64,000 nt of DNA from Roseobacter sp. CCS2 (GTDB lineage: Bacteria; Pseudomonadota; Alphaproteobacteria; Rhodobacterales; Rhodobacteraceae), in NCBI RefSeq assembly GCF_000169435.1, contig NZ_AAYB01000003.1:1-64000 (forward strand), read 5' to 3'. Below the pieces are notes generated by a model. The model had not been told where the DNA came from. It was given only the letters and a program-made list of their open reading frames with translations, and made no database searches. Positions 8,826-17,499 of this stretch are shown here, one piece after another. Each line of letters begins with the position of its first letter. Position 1 is the first letter of the stretch. The position numbers and the translations under genes are program-made.

Positions 8826-10042
8826 TAGCTGCCGCAACGATAATGACGCAGCTTTTTCTCTCATGCGCAGCACTGATCGGGCTTTTTGTCCTGCAAACGG
8901 TGTTGGACCGCCGCGACCCGTGGGAGCCGATCAATCGCCGGTTTCTGTTCGGGGTGCGCATCACCATGGTGCTGTTTGCAGGGCGTGTCCTCATGATCCT
9001 AACGGGGATTGAGGCATTTCGTATCCTGATCCTCTTTGCCGCGGCGGTCATCCCGCTGGCGGTGCTGATCTTGACCGAAGGGTTGCTACGCAGGCATGCA
9101 CCGCCATTGGTCAAGACGGTGATTGGGGGCGGTGCTGTTGCTTTCGCGATCTCATCGCTTTGGTATTCTGAAAGCATTGATCCCACGCGTCTGTTTGCGC
9201 TGCTGGGGTTCCAGCTGTTGGGTTTTATTCTATCTGGATGGCTGATTGTGATGCGGGACAAGGCGTCGCTGTCGATCAACGAAAATGCGATGGTTGTGCG
9301 CCTTGGCCTGTCGTTGATCCTGTTCATTCCGCTGGCGGCGGGGGATTTTCTGTTGCTTTATATCGGCTTGCCGATCCAGTTTTCGGCGCTTGGTGTGCTG
9401 ATCCTGTGCTGGCTTGCGATTGGGTTGGGGCGCACGCATCTGGGGCATCGCGCAACTTTGGTCAACCTGGGTGTGATGGTGGGGGCCGCTTTGATCGTTG
9501 GCGGGATGATCGGCACGTTTGCGCAGCTAGGGCGTGATGGATATTTGCTGACGATCGCAGCTATCATGACAACGCTGTTTGTCGTGGCAATCCTGAATGA
9601 TGCGCGCGCACTACGGCTGGAAGAACAAAGCCTTGGGTTACTCAACCAACTGGCAACCGCCAGAACCGACGATCCCATGACGTTCCTGCGTGACCTGCAA
9701 AACCACCCATTGGTCGAAGGTGCGGTGGTGGTGAGCGAAGACAGCCTGCACGGTCTTCAAGATGATGTGCTGGATAAGATATTCTGCGCAGCACCGGTAC
9801 TGCGCCGCACAGACCCACCGCAACTGGGGGCCGTTGCAGATGACTATATCACCTATCTTTTTGAGCGGTATTCAGCGACCCATGTCATGCTGGCGATGTC
9901 GCGGCCACGCGTGTTAGTCGCGCTTGCGATGCCGTCGCTCAGCACATCACCTTCGGCTGAGTTAGAGCTTCAGGTGGTGCAGCGCATGGCGGCATTGATA
10001 GCGACCAGAGAAGGACCAGACGATGCAAAACCCACGCGATGA
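8822..10042 (+). CDS. Unrecognised polytopic membrane protein with a soluble C-terminal sensor-like domain
   Basis: A 406-residue protein. Residues 1-270 form about eight hydrophobic helices. Residues about 275-395 are soluble, starting with a helical linker (NDARALRLEEQSLGLLNQLATAR) and ending in alternating strands and a helix (THVMLAMSRPRVLVALAMP...LELQVVQRMAALI) reminiscent of a GAF-type domain. No kinase, cyclase or DNA-binding output domain follows, which is odd for a sensor layout. It is coupled by ATGA to the GNAT-like gene and overlaps the glycerate kinase start by 20 bases. The function is unknown; signalling or enzyme anchoring is a guess. Confidence 0.6.
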   Translation: MIAAATIMTQLFLSCAALIGLFVLQTVLDRRDPWEPINRRFLFGVRITMVLFAGRVLMILTGIEAFRILILFAAAVIPLAVLILTEGLLRRHAPPLVKTVIGGGAVAFAISSLWYSESIDPTRLFALLGFQLLGFILSGWLIVMRDKASLSINENAMVVRLGLSLILFIPLAAGDFLLLYIGLPIQFSALGVLILCWLAIGLGRTHLGHRATLVNLGVMVGAALIVGGMIGTFAQLGRDGYLLTIAAIMTTLFVVAILNDARALRLEEQSLGLLNQLATARTDDPMTFLRDLQNHPLVEGAVVVSEDSLHGLQDDVLDKIFCAAPVLRRTDPPQLGAVADDYITYLFERYSATHVMLAMSRPRVLVALAMPSLSTSPSAELELQVVQRMAALIATREGPDDAKPTR

Positions 10043-11210
10043 GGTGCAGCGCATTTTTGGGGCAGGGGTTGCAGCGGCTGATCCGTTTGCCGCCGTACAA
10101 AGCGGGTTGGATGATGTGCCCGTACCAGCCTTGATCGTTGCGGTCGGAAAGGCGGCGCGCCTGATGGCAAAAGCCGCGTTGGCGCGGTTTGCAGGTGTGC
10201 AATGTTTGGTGGTGACGAACTATGAAAATGCAGCAGATTTGGCCGGTGCTGCCGTCATGGCGGCGGGGCATCCTGTGCCAGATCAGAACGGCGCAGATGC
10301 AGCGCAAGCCGTTATTGCAGCATTACATGCGGCGGAAGGGCCGGTTCTGGCGCTGATTTCGGGCGGCGGATCTGCGCTTTTGCCAGCACCTGCCGGGAAT
10401 TTGACACTCGCCGATAAGGCACGCGTGAACGATCTGCTTCTGGGATCCGGGCTTGATATCGTTGCGATGAACCTGATCCGTCAGCAATTATCGGATCTCA
10501 AAGGGGGCGGGTTCCTGCGACATGCGGCACCGCAGCCCGTGACGGCGTTGATCCTGTCGGATGTGATTGGTGATGACCTTTCAGCGATTGCGAGCGGGCC
10601 AACGGTTGGCCCGATTGGTACGGTCCTTGATGCTGTGTCTTTGCTGCAAGAGGCCGGACTTTGGGCGGAACTGCCTATCGTCGTCCGGACGCATCTGCAA
10701 ACTGCGGGTGCACCTGACCCTTTGCCGGAGGCAAAAAACCTTTTGGTTGGTTCAAACGAAAAAAGTGTCACGGCGATGAAGGCTGCGGCTGGCAAAGCGC
10801 ATGTAATCGCGACACCTATTGAGGGTGATGTCGCACAGGCCGCGCGTCTGATTTGCGACCAAGCGGTGATCGGCACCACCGTTTGGGGCGGTGAGACAAC
10901 GGTTGTCCTACGCGGGAATGGACGCGGAGGGCGCAATCAAGAGCTGGCGCTGCGCATCGCGCTGGAAGCAGCACGGCGTGGATGGACGCGGTGGACCTGT
11001 CTGCAAGGCGGCAGCGATGGCCGCGATGGACCAACAGACGCGGCCGGCGGATTGGTTGATCAGGATACGCTGGGTAAGATCGGCGATCTTGACGGGCTTT
11101 TGGCAAATAATGACAGTTATGCCGCGCTGAAAGAGGCGGGCGATTTGCTGATGACAGACGCGACGGGAACCAATGTGGCGGACCTTGGTGTGATGATCCG
11201 CACGGGTTGA
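10023..11210 (+). CDS. Glycerate 2-kinase (GckA/TtuD, MOFRL family)
   Basis: This 395-residue protein carries the DUF4147 N-terminal domain (residues about 1-230: AVGKAARLMAKAAL, LISGGGSALLPAPAG, LSDLKGGGF, LSDVIGDDLSAIASGPT) and the C-terminal MOFRL domain (WGGETTVVLRGNGRGGRNQELAL, GGSDGRDGPTDAAGG). Family members phosphorylate D-glycerate to 2-phosphoglycerate; older records call them hydroxypyruvate reductase. It would feed glycerate from glyoxylate or sugar-acid catabolism into lower glycolysis. Its ATG lies inside the upstream gene, so translation is coupled. Confidence 0.88.
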   Translation: MQNPRDEVQRIFGAGVAAADPFAAVQSGLDDVPVPALIVAVGKAARLMAKAALARFAGVQCLVVTNYENAADLAGAAVMAAGHPVPDQNGADAAQAVIAALHAAEGPVLALISGGGSALLPAPAGNLTLADKARVNDLLLGSGLDIVAMNLIRQQLSDLKGGGFLRHAAPQPVTALILSDVIGDDLSAIASGPTVGPIGTVLDAVSLLQEAGLWAELPIVVRTHLQTAGAPDPLPEAKNLLVGSNEKSVTAMKAAAGKAHVIATPIEGDVAQAARLICDQAVIGTTVWGGETTVVLRGNGRGGRNQELALRIALEAARRGWTRWTCLQGGSDGRDGPTDAAGGLVDQDTLGKIGDLDGLLANNDSYAALKEAGDLLMTDATGTNVADLGVMIRTG

Positions 11211-11265
11211 TCCAATTGAAAGCAGCGGAGCCTATGGCAGAAGTTTATCGGGCAAGATTAATGGT

Positions 11266-12567
11266 TTAGTCGACAGGTAGCCCACTTGGCACTGCGGTCG
11301 GGCGCCCCAGCGGGCGGGTCAGGGCCGTTTCACCGGTGAGCGCGTTTAGAAAGGCAATAAGGTCTGCGATATCGGCCTCGCTCAATTCCGTTGGTCGCAT
11401 GTTGATAGCGGCTGCTTGGCGGGCCATTTCGCGGGTATCTTGCTGAATTGCAAAGTCGGCGGGGGCCAGCCATGGCACGTCTGGCAGGTTGGCTTGCAGG
11501 GATGTCCAAGCATCGCGCGTGGCATGCGGATCTGCGTGATGGCGGATAATGTCAGCCAGCGTCGGATAAGCACCATTATGTCCGTAGGGTGCTGTCAGTG
11601 CGACATTGCGCAGCGAGGGTGTTCTGAATTTATAGGCATCCTCCAACAGGTTTGTTTCGGCCATGCGGCCAACATCGCGCGATATCTGGTCCCAGACCCG
11701 TGTGCGCCCGGGTCCAAAAGCGGGCAGGCCAAGCGCGTGAAAGCTTTGATCGGTGAACAGATCACCTGCGTGGCATGATGCACAGCGACTATTAAAGAAA
11801 AGTTGACGGCCCCGTTCGGCATCATCAGGCAAGGGCGTACCGGCCAACCATTTGTCGTAAGGGCTGTCGTAGGATTGCCATTCACTGATGATGAACGCCC
11901 CCAGCGCATTGCCGATTTCGACGATGGTCACATCTGCTGGTTCTTCAATGTGATCAAATGCTTGCACGAACATTTCGCCATAGGCGGGAATTGTGCGGAC
12001 GCGTTTGGCGATGATCGGCCAGGCCACATCAATGCGGTCATGTGTGGCTCCGGCGATTTCGTTTTCGCGCGGGTTTCCCGCCATCTCAAACTGGGCGATC
12101 AGCGGGAACAGGGCCTGGGCCGCGACAAGGTTATCAAGGCCTTTTGGCAGCCGCTCGTCGGCAGGTGAATCGAAACCGTTCCCGTAGATTTCAGAACGTG
12201 TTAGGCGCCCATCGTGAAACAGAACATCGATGTCATTATGCCCAAGATTCCAAAGGCTTGGCGCATTGCGGGGGATGCGTTTTCTGATCGCATCTGGGCC
12301 GGTGCCAGCGGTGCGTTCAGGGCCCACGCCGACACCGCCTTCGCCGATACCAAGGGACAGCCCATCACCACCGGCGTGGTCATGGTGGTGGCATGTTCCG
12401 CAAGAGATATTTTTGTTGCCTGACAGTATCTTGTCGTAAAACAATAGCTGCCCCAAGCGGGCTTGATCCGGGTCGGTGGGGATGTAATCATCAGCGCTGA
12501 TCCCCTGTGCCGCAGCCATGCCGCCGCCCAAAATCACACCAAGGAGAGCCGTATGAACCCCGTACAT
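11266..12567 (-). CDS. Di-heme cytochrome c peroxidase/MauG-family protein, exported
   Basis: The 433-residue product starts with a signal peptide (MYGVHTALLGVILGGGMAAAQ). It has two c-type heme sites, CGTCH at residues 56-60 and CASCH at 262-266, with RNAPSLWNLG and RTPSLRNVALTAPYGHNGAYPTL, the spacing and motifs of bacterial di-heme cytochrome c peroxidases and MauG relatives. It should act in the periplasm, reducing H2O2 or oxidising a partner. The reading frame stays open to 12840, but only the ATG at 12567 gives a signal peptide. That start lies inside the beginning of the divergent Sel1 gene, an unusual head-to-head overlap. No strong ribosome site is seen. Confidence 0.88.
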   Translation of the reverse strand: MYGVHTALLGVILGGGMAAAQGISADDYIPTDPDQARLGQLLFYDKILSGNKNISCGTCHHHDHAGGDGLSLGIGEGGVGVGPERTAGTGPDAIRKRIPRNAPSLWNLGHNDIDVLFHDGRLTRSEIYGNGFDSPADERLPKGLDNLVAAQALFPLIAQFEMAGNPRENEIAGATHDRIDVAWPIIAKRVRTIPAYGEMFVQAFDHIEEPADVTIVEIGNALGAFIISEWQSYDSPYDKWLAGTPLPDDAERGRQLFFNSRCASCHAGDLFTDQSFHALGLPAFGPGRTRVWDQISRDVGRMAETNLLEDAYKFRTPSLRNVALTAPYGHNGAYPTLADIIRHHADPHATRDAWTSLQANLPDVPWLAPADFAIQQDTREMARQAAAINMRPTELSEADIADLIAFLNALTGETALTRPLGRPTAVPSGLPVD

Positions 12568-13053
12568 AACACGTACAGAACCTGTACATACGTTTGTACT
12601 GCTTTGCTGGTCTTCGCGACCTCTGCGCTTGCCGATATGGAAGAAGCGCGCGACCTGATGGAGGCGGGTGAATACACCCAGGCCCGGGAATTGTTTGAGG
12701 TTTATGCGCGATCCGGCAATGCCGAGGCCGAAGAACTGATCGGCGTGATGTATGCCCTTGGCCTTGGTGTCGACCGCGATGATGAGCGGGCGTTTGACTG
12801 GTATTTGCGGGCGTCGTTGAAAGGGCATGCCGGGGCGCAATCGGGGCTGGGGTGGTACTATGAAGTGGGGCGCGGGTTGCCGGCCCCTGATATGGTACGA
12901 GCCTACCTCTGGTATGCGTTATCGGCAATAGGCGGAGACCCGGATGCGTTGGATTCCTTAGAGTTGATTACGCCTCGGTTGACGGCGGAAGAACGGGCGC
13001 GGGCGGAGGTGTTGGTAGATGACTACAAGGGGTGGATTTATCCGTTTCGTTAA
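12553..13053 (+). CDS. Exported Sel1-repeat protein
   Basis: A 166-residue secreted protein. ATG 12553 is preceded by AAGGAG (12541-12546) and opens a signal peptide ending TSALA. The rest is Sel1-type tetratricopeptide repeats (YTQARELFEVYARSGNAEAEELIGVMYALGLGV, ERAFDWYLRASLKGHAGAQSGLGWYYEVGRGL, RAYLWYALSAIGG), a fold used for protein-protein contacts. Its first 15 bases overlap the 5' end of the divergent cytochrome peroxidase gene, so transcription of the two must be connected. The partner is unknown. Confidence 0.85.
   Translation: MNPVHNTYRTCTYVCTALLVFATSALADMEEARDLMEAGEYTQARELFEVYARSGNAEAEELIGVMYALGLGVDRDDERAFDWYLRASLKGHAGAQSGLGWYYEVGRGLPAPDMVRAYLWYALSAIGGDPDALDSLELITPRLTAEERARAEVLVDDYKGWIYPFR
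12573..12587. repeat. Perfect inverted repeat GTACAG-aac-CTGTAC inside the overlapping gene starts
   Basis: Arms 12573-12578 and 12582-12587 are separated by 3 bases. Further GTAC half-sites lie at about 12562 and 12595. The repeat is just upstream of the cytochrome peroxidase start on one strand and inside the Sel1 signal-peptide codons on the other. It could be an operator controlling both genes, or a by-product of the NTYRTCTYVCT coding sequence. Confidence 0.4.
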
Positions 13054-13126
13054 GGAGGGACACGGCGGACACTGATGAATTTTGCAGCGATGGTCGGTAA
13101 GAGCCCAAAGCAGAAGTGCCAGATTT

Positions 13127-13148
13127 GTGCTGCGTGCGCTCGCAGCAC
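13127..13148. repeat. Stem-loop in the Sel1 / secreted-protein intergenic gap
   Basis: GTGCTGCG (13127-13134) pairs perfectly with CGCAGCAC (13141-13148) around a 6-base loop. It lies between the two convergent genes ending at 13053 and 13228. No T-run follows on either strand, so it is a weak terminator candidate. The whole 13054-13227 stretch has no gene and may be an intergenic repeat. Confidence 0.35.
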
Positions 13149-13227
13149 GGAAATTGCTGCAGCTGCGTACTTCCCCGTTTTGCAATACGGCGATAAAGCC
13201 GGTCATTCATGCGGAGCGCTGCATGGG

Positions 13228-13713
13228 TTACTCATAGTGCCTGAAAACCGCTTCGCAAATCTCAAAATCCGCTTCGACAAATTCATTAAAGTCGGTGCCG
13301 TCATCGCCATTTTCCATCATTGTGACAAGTTTTGCGACATACAATTGCGCATAGGCGAATATCGTCAGACCGCTTTCATAATTTGCAGTCTCTGAATCGA
13401 GCCCGGCTTGCATTTTCATAGCCTGCGCTTGCCCCTGAAAATAACCATAAATAGTCCGTACATGGTCAATATCCTCGATGAGGCCGTGATTGCCATTCCG
13501 TGCCAAATTTTCTGATGAGTCCAACCTAAAACGCAAAAGACCGCCACACTGATGAACGATAGCTCTTGAGGGTGGTATGATATAACCCGACGTTGTCAGA
13601 TCGTTTAACACAAGGGCTGTTTGCGAATAAGTAGGCAAGGCGACAAGAGCCGCCGCGCAGTACAGTAGTGCGGCTTTGAACTGACAAATGGGTGAAATCA
13701 TAGGGTACGCCAT
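13228..13713 (-). CDS. Small secreted protein of unknown function
   Basis: A 161-residue protein with a hydrophobic leader (KAALLYCAAALVALPTYSQ) that looks like a signal peptide. The mature part is acidic and mainly helical, with two cysteines (HQCGGLL and EICEAVF) that could form a disulfide. No family is recognised. It stands alone, convergent to the Sel1 gene, with no co-transcribed neighbour. ATG 13713 and the in-frame ATG at 13701 are both possible starts. Confidence 0.6.
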   Translation of the reverse strand: MAYPMISPICQFKAALLYCAAALVALPTYSQTALVLNDLTTSGYIIPPSRAIVHQCGGLLRFRLDSSENLARNGNHGLIEDIDHVRTIYGYFQGQAQAMKMQAGLDSETANYESGLTIFAYAQLYVAKLVTMMENGDDGTDFNEFVEADFEICEAVFRHYE

Positions 13714-14160
13714 GGTTTATAAGCTGAAATAACGTAGAAACGGGTGACAGAGGCTCTGACTAAAAACAAACGGGTGCACGGTGCCGCTGCGACAGCCAAT
13801 CCGATTGCACCTACGTGCAACAAATACCAACCATAAATTTCTGATGTACGTGAACCTGGCATTGATGGCTAGCATTATCAAGCATCTATGCTCCTCCAAA
13901 ATCGTTGGAGGCCAGAATCTCACATGACAGACCACCGCGATACCATGGGGCGCTCGCACCGTTTACGGTTGGATTTGGTCCATGGTGGCAGATTTGAATG
14001 GCCGCTCTGGTGAAATCCGCTGCACCGCAAAAAAGCGCTTTGCTGCAACCGTGAGCAGATGCTGCGTCAGCAACATGCCCAAAAATCAATGTCGGCTTAG
14101 TCCGCATAGCTACCCCCGATATCTGTTGCAGTCAAAGTCTGTTTTGCACCACGACAACAT
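13714..14160. other. Gene-free stretch, possible interspersed intergenic repeat
   Basis: I see no credible gene in these roughly 450 bases. Two short minus-strand frames (within 13717-13959 and 13886-14107) look non-coding: biased composition, no ribosome site, no recognisable domain. The text around 13,900-14,110 has the look of the non-coding repeat blocks scattered between genes in Rhodobacterales. That is an impression, not a search result. Confidence 0.35.
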
Positions 14161-14190
14161 AAAAGGCCGCCCTTTCGGACGGCCTTTCTT
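14160..14190 (-). terminator. Rho-independent terminator of the TRAP operon
   Basis: On the minus strand AAAGGCCG and CGGCCTTT (14180-14187 and 14162-14169) form a strong stem immediately after the dctP stop, followed by TTTTATGTT. Confidence 0.8.
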
Positions 14191-14210
14191 TCGTTTTGCT
14201 CAATCAGTGC

Positions 14211-15266
14211 TTAGTTCAAATCGCTCTCGTAAGCCCCTTCAAGCTCTGCCTCGACCTGGGCCACGGCTGCTTGTAGTGCGTCCAGCATTTCGCTGCCGCC
14301 ATCGACGTTTTCGCGGAACCATGCGTTTACAGGCTCGGCCGCTTCTGCGAATGCGGCTTTCTCTTCCGGGCTGGGCATATAGATGTCGCCGCCACCTGCG
14401 ACGAAAGCTTCATAGGCTTCGATTGATTTGCGCTTGGGCGACGCGAATGTTGCCTGTTGCAGCGCAGAGAAACCATCGACAACCACACGGCGCAGGTCTT
14501 CTGGCATCGCAAGGAAGTTTTCGTTATTCATCCACCACATCGCACCCATGTAAGAATGCCCGTCGAGCGTCAGGTATTGCAGGCCTGCATCAGGGAATTT
14601 CATGCCCATGATGTCGGTGATCCCGTTTGCGGTGCCTTCCACAACGCCGGTTTGTAGCGATGTGAACAGCTCTGGCCACGGGATGGGCGTTGCGGAGGCG
14701 CCCATCGCTTCGACCAGTTGCACGGGCAGATCAGCCACAACGGTGCGCAGTTTCAGACCTTCCATATCGGCGGGGCTTGTCACGCGGCGTTCGGTGTTCG
14801 CAAAATTGCGCCAGCCGCCGGTGTTGCCGATGGTCATCAGGCGGATGGTGTTGTCGCTGTCCTCAAGCGCTTTGGCGCGCATTGTGCGGACGAAGTCGCC
14901 AGACAGCACTTCTTCGGCCACACGGTCGGATGACATCAGGTAGGGCAGGTCCAGCACTTGCACATAGGGGAAGATGCCCGCGGCACCGCCCGAAGTCGAG
15001 ATATAGACGTCGATGGAGCCTTCAGAGACACCTTCAAGGCATTCCGCACCTGTGGCGCACAACTGCGTGCCGATGAAAAGTTCGACCGCGATGCGCCCGT
15101 TTGAGGCGGCCTCAACATAGTTTTTGAACACGACCAGACCGTCATAGTCTTCGTCGTTCTCGTTTGAGTTCGCTGTGGCGCGGATCGTGAAATCCTGTGC
15201 CCAAGCGGCCAGCGGTGTCGCCAGCAGTGCGGCGGTGGCCGCGATTTTTGTGAACTGTTTCAGCAT
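14211..15266 (-). CDS. TRAP transporter solute-binding protein (DctP family), candidate sulfoquinovose/SQ-glycerol receptor
   Basis: A 351-residue periplasmic protein with a signal peptide (MLKQFTKIAATAALLATPLAAWA). It has the DctP hallmarks: GLKLRTVVADLPVQLVEAMGASATPIPWPELFTSLQTGVVEGTANG, including the ligand-contacting Arg. TRAP receptors usually bind organic acids, and several known ones bind sulfonates (taurine, isethionate, DHPS). It is the last gene of the dctQ-dctM-dctP set and lies next to sulfoquinovose-type desulfonation genes, so an anionic sulfosugar is the inferred ligand. Start supported by GGGAGAAG. The family call is secure; the ligand is a hypothesis. Confidence 0.88.
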   Translation of the reverse strand: MLKQFTKIAATAALLATPLAAWAQDFTIRATANSNENDEDYDGLVVFKNYVEAASNGRIAVELFIGTQLCATGAECLEGVSEGSIDVYISTSGGAAGIFPYVQVLDLPYLMSSDRVAEEVLSGDFVRTMRAKALEDSDNTIRLMTIGNTGGWRNFANTERRVTSPADMEGLKLRTVVADLPVQLVEAMGASATPIPWPELFTSLQTGVVEGTANGITDIMGMKFPDAGLQYLTLDGHSYMGAMWWMNNENFLAMPEDLRRVVVDGFSALQQATFASPKRKSIEAYEAFVAGGGDIYMPSPEEKAAFAEAAEPVNAWFRENVDGGSEMLDALQAAVAQVEAELEGAYESDLN

Positions 15267-15288
15267 GATCTTCTCCCTATTGATGCTG

Positions 15289-16860
15289 TTAGTTGATGCC
15301 CGGTGCCGGGCTAATGCAAGCGCTAAACCCGATGTCCGGGGCGCAGCCCAGGAAACCAGCCAGGTATGGCACTGTCATGGAAATGGCGGGGATATAGGTG
15401 ATCAGGAAGATCACTAGGATTTCCACCGCAAGGAATGGCAGAATGGCTTTGGCGATGGTTTCCACCTTTTCGCCCGAGACCGTACTGGCCACGAATAGCA
15501 CAAGCCCCATGGGTGGCGTGGCCAGCCCCACTGTCAGGTTGACCGACATGATGATCGCGAAGTGCACAGGGTGCACGCCAAGATCAACGAAGATGGGGCC
15601 AAGGATGGGGCCGAGGATGATGATTGCGGGCCCCGCATCCAGGAACATGCCGACGATGAACAACAGGATGTTGATGAGGAACAGCAGGATCAGCGGGTTT
15701 TCCGATAGCGACAAGATGTAATCACTCAAGATCTGCGGTGCATAAGATAGGCTGACCACGGTTTTGAATGCCACGGCCGCACCGACCAGCAGCAAGACAG
15801 CTGAGGTCGCGAGGGCAGAGCGGGTCAGGACATCGCCCAGATCGCGCAGTTTCATGGATCGCAGCACAAAGAAGCTGACGATCAATGCGTAGGCGACGGC
15901 GACAGCTGACGCTTCGGTTGGGGTGAAGACACCGACCAAAATACCGCCCAAGATAATGATGGGGGTCTGCAGGGGTGCGATGGCCTTTTTGCAGACTATG
16001 CGGAAATCATGGCTGACTTTTTGCCGATAGCCCATCAGCAAAAAATGCGACGCGATCAGCAAGCCCAGAAAAACGATCCAGATGTTGAGGTTGTGCACCT
16101 TGTCGCCAGCCTCATTGATCGACGCCAGCCCGACGCGGGTGGACAGGCCGCTGTAGATCGCCAGCAGCAGGCCGCCCACGTTGATCCGCAGCAGCACAAA
16201 GCTGACCCAGTATTCGACCGGGGTGATGTCCTGATTTTTGGTGACGATCCGTTCGGCCTTAGGCAGGTCATAGCGGTCGGCCATCAGCCGGACCATGACC
16301 ATCAGACCGGCCCCCACCATGATGCCGGGCACGATGCCTGCCAGGAACAAGGATGCCACGCTTTCGCCCATGACATAGGCATAGATGATCATGATGCCGG
16401 AAGGCGGGATGATCGGGCCGATAACGGAAGAGGCAGCGGTAATGGCAGCTGCGAATTTACGGGTATAGCCGTTCTTTTCCATCGCCGGGATCAGGGTGGA
16501 CCCCAGCGCAGAGGTATCCGCGACAGCAGAGCCGGACAAACCGGCGAACAGCATCGACGACAGGATGTTCACATGCGCCAGACCGCCGCGCAGGTGGCCC
16601 ATGAAGGCTTGGCTAAATTCTACGAGGCGCAGGGTGATGCCGCCGCGGTTCATGATCTCACCGGCCAACATAAAGAACGGCAGCGCCATCAGCGGGAAGC
16701 TGTCCATGCCGTTGTAAAGGTTGCGGTAGAGGCCCGCGACAACGTTGCGATTGTCACCTTCGAGCATGATGAGCGCGAAGGGCGAGGCCAGCAATGCAAA
16801 GACCACCGGCAGGCCGATCATGATCAGGATCAGGAAGAGGGGCAGGAACCATAACAGCAT
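15289..16860 (-). CDS. TRAP transporter large permease (DctM) with a mid-protein insertion
   Basis: The 523-residue membrane protein catalyses ion-coupled uptake with DctQ and DctP. Conserved segments are FMLAGEIMNRGGITLRL, GLSGSAVADTSALGSTLIPAMEKNGY, SSVIGPIIPPSGIMIIYAYV, VGVFTPTEASAVAVAYAL and VNLTVGLATPPMGLVLFV. Typical DctM is about 430 residues. The extra length lies mostly between residues about 205 and 285, an inserted pair of hydrophobic segments with a polar loop (TRVGLASINEAGDKVHNLN), plus a short C-terminal tail. Its ATG overlaps the dctQ stop (TGATG). Confidence 0.9.
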   Translation of the reverse strand: MLLWFLPLFLILIMIGLPVVFALLASPFALIMLEGDNRNVVAGLYRNLYNGMDSFPLMALPFFMLAGEIMNRGGITLRLVEFSQAFMGHLRGGLAHVNILSSMLFAGLSGSAVADTSALGSTLIPAMEKNGYTRKFAAAITAASSVIGPIIPPSGIMIIYAYVMGESVASLFLAGIVPGIMVGAGLMVMVRLMADRYDLPKAERIVTKNQDITPVEYWVSFVLLRINVGGLLLAIYSGLSTRVGLASINEAGDKVHNLNIWIVFLGLLIASHFLLMGYRQKVSHDFRIVCKKAIAPLQTPIIILGGILVGVFTPTEASAVAVAYALIVSFFVLRSMKLRDLGDVLTRSALATSAVLLLVGAAVAFKTVVSLSYAPQILSDYILSLSENPLILLFLINILLFIVGMFLDAGPAIIILGPILGPIFVDLGVHPVHFAIIMSVNLTVGLATPPMGLVLFVASTVSGEKVETIAKAILPFLAVEILVIFLITYIPAISMTVPYLAGFLGCAPDIGFSACISPAPGIN

Positions 16861-17456
16861 CAGTCGGCCCCTTGAAAATCATCAGCGCTCAGCGGTTTCA
16901 GGCGGTCACCTTGGCCGAGGAGTTTGATGGTTTGGCGGATCATCAGCTCAACATTCACGAGGATCAGCAGGTTCACCCCGACCCAGAGAGAGGCATATTG
17001 AAAGTTGTTCTGGAATTTATCGCCGCAGCGCCCGTATTCGATGCCGAAAGGCCAGCGCAGGGATGAGGAGCAGCCGCGCCCGGAGATCGTGTCAAGATGG
17101 TTGTTGAGGCCGCGGTCCCAGGCGATGACCAGAACCCAGAGTGTGATCGCCAGCAATACCAATGTCAGCAGGCCAGAGACCAGCCGGGGCAGGGCGCGTT
17201 CGAGCATGTCGATCGAGACGAAACCGCCCATGCGGAACGCGAGCGGTGCCATCAGCCCGGTCATCCAAAGCATGCCAAAGCGCGCGCCTTCTTCGGTCCA
17301 GTTGGGTGCGTCGCTGAGCACATAGCGGAAAAAGACCTGACCCAATATGAGTGAGGCCATGATGGCGAGCGCGATAACCGCGATGACTTTGCCGATGGCA
17401 AGGACCGCGGTGTTGAACCGTTCAAGTGGCCACAAAAGACCAAACAGGACCGACAT
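16860..17456 (-). CDS. TRAP transporter small permease (DctQ)
   Basis: This 198-residue protein has four hydrophobic helices and is the small membrane subunit. ALAIMASLILGQVFFRYVLSDAPNWTEEGARFGMLWMTGLMAPLAFRMGGFVSIDM is the DctQ core (read in two parts around residue 50). A long polar loop with two cysteines lies between helices 3 and 4 (about residues 118-150: SGRGCSSSL...YGRCGDKF), absent from ordinary DctQ proteins. The loop and the DctM insertion suggest a distinct TRAP subfamily. It is first of the three TRAP genes; GGGGAGGAG precedes the start. Confidence 0.88.
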   Translation of the reverse strand: MSVLFGLLWPLERFNTAVLAIGKVIAVIALAIMASLILGQVFFRYVLSDAPNWTEEGARFGMLWMTGLMAPLAFRMGGFVSIDMLERALPRLVSGLLTLVLLAITLWVLVIAWDRGLNNHLDTISGRGCSSSLRWPFGIEYGRCGDKFQNNFQYASLWVGVNLLILVNVELMIRQTIKLLGQGDRLKPLSADDFQGAD

Positions 17457-17499
17457 CGGCTCCTCCCCTGTTTATGTTGCGGGTTTTCCCCGCGTTATT

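Noticed and set aside
13075..13395. 106-codon plus-strand frame after the Sel1 gene
   Set aside because: Overlaps the secreted-protein gene in antisense and has no recognisable sequence or ribosome site.
16009..16854. 281-codon open frame opposite dctM
   Set aside because: His/Asp/Gln-rich translation without a domain, lying fully antisense to a well-supported permease gene; a shadow of GC-rich coding DNA.
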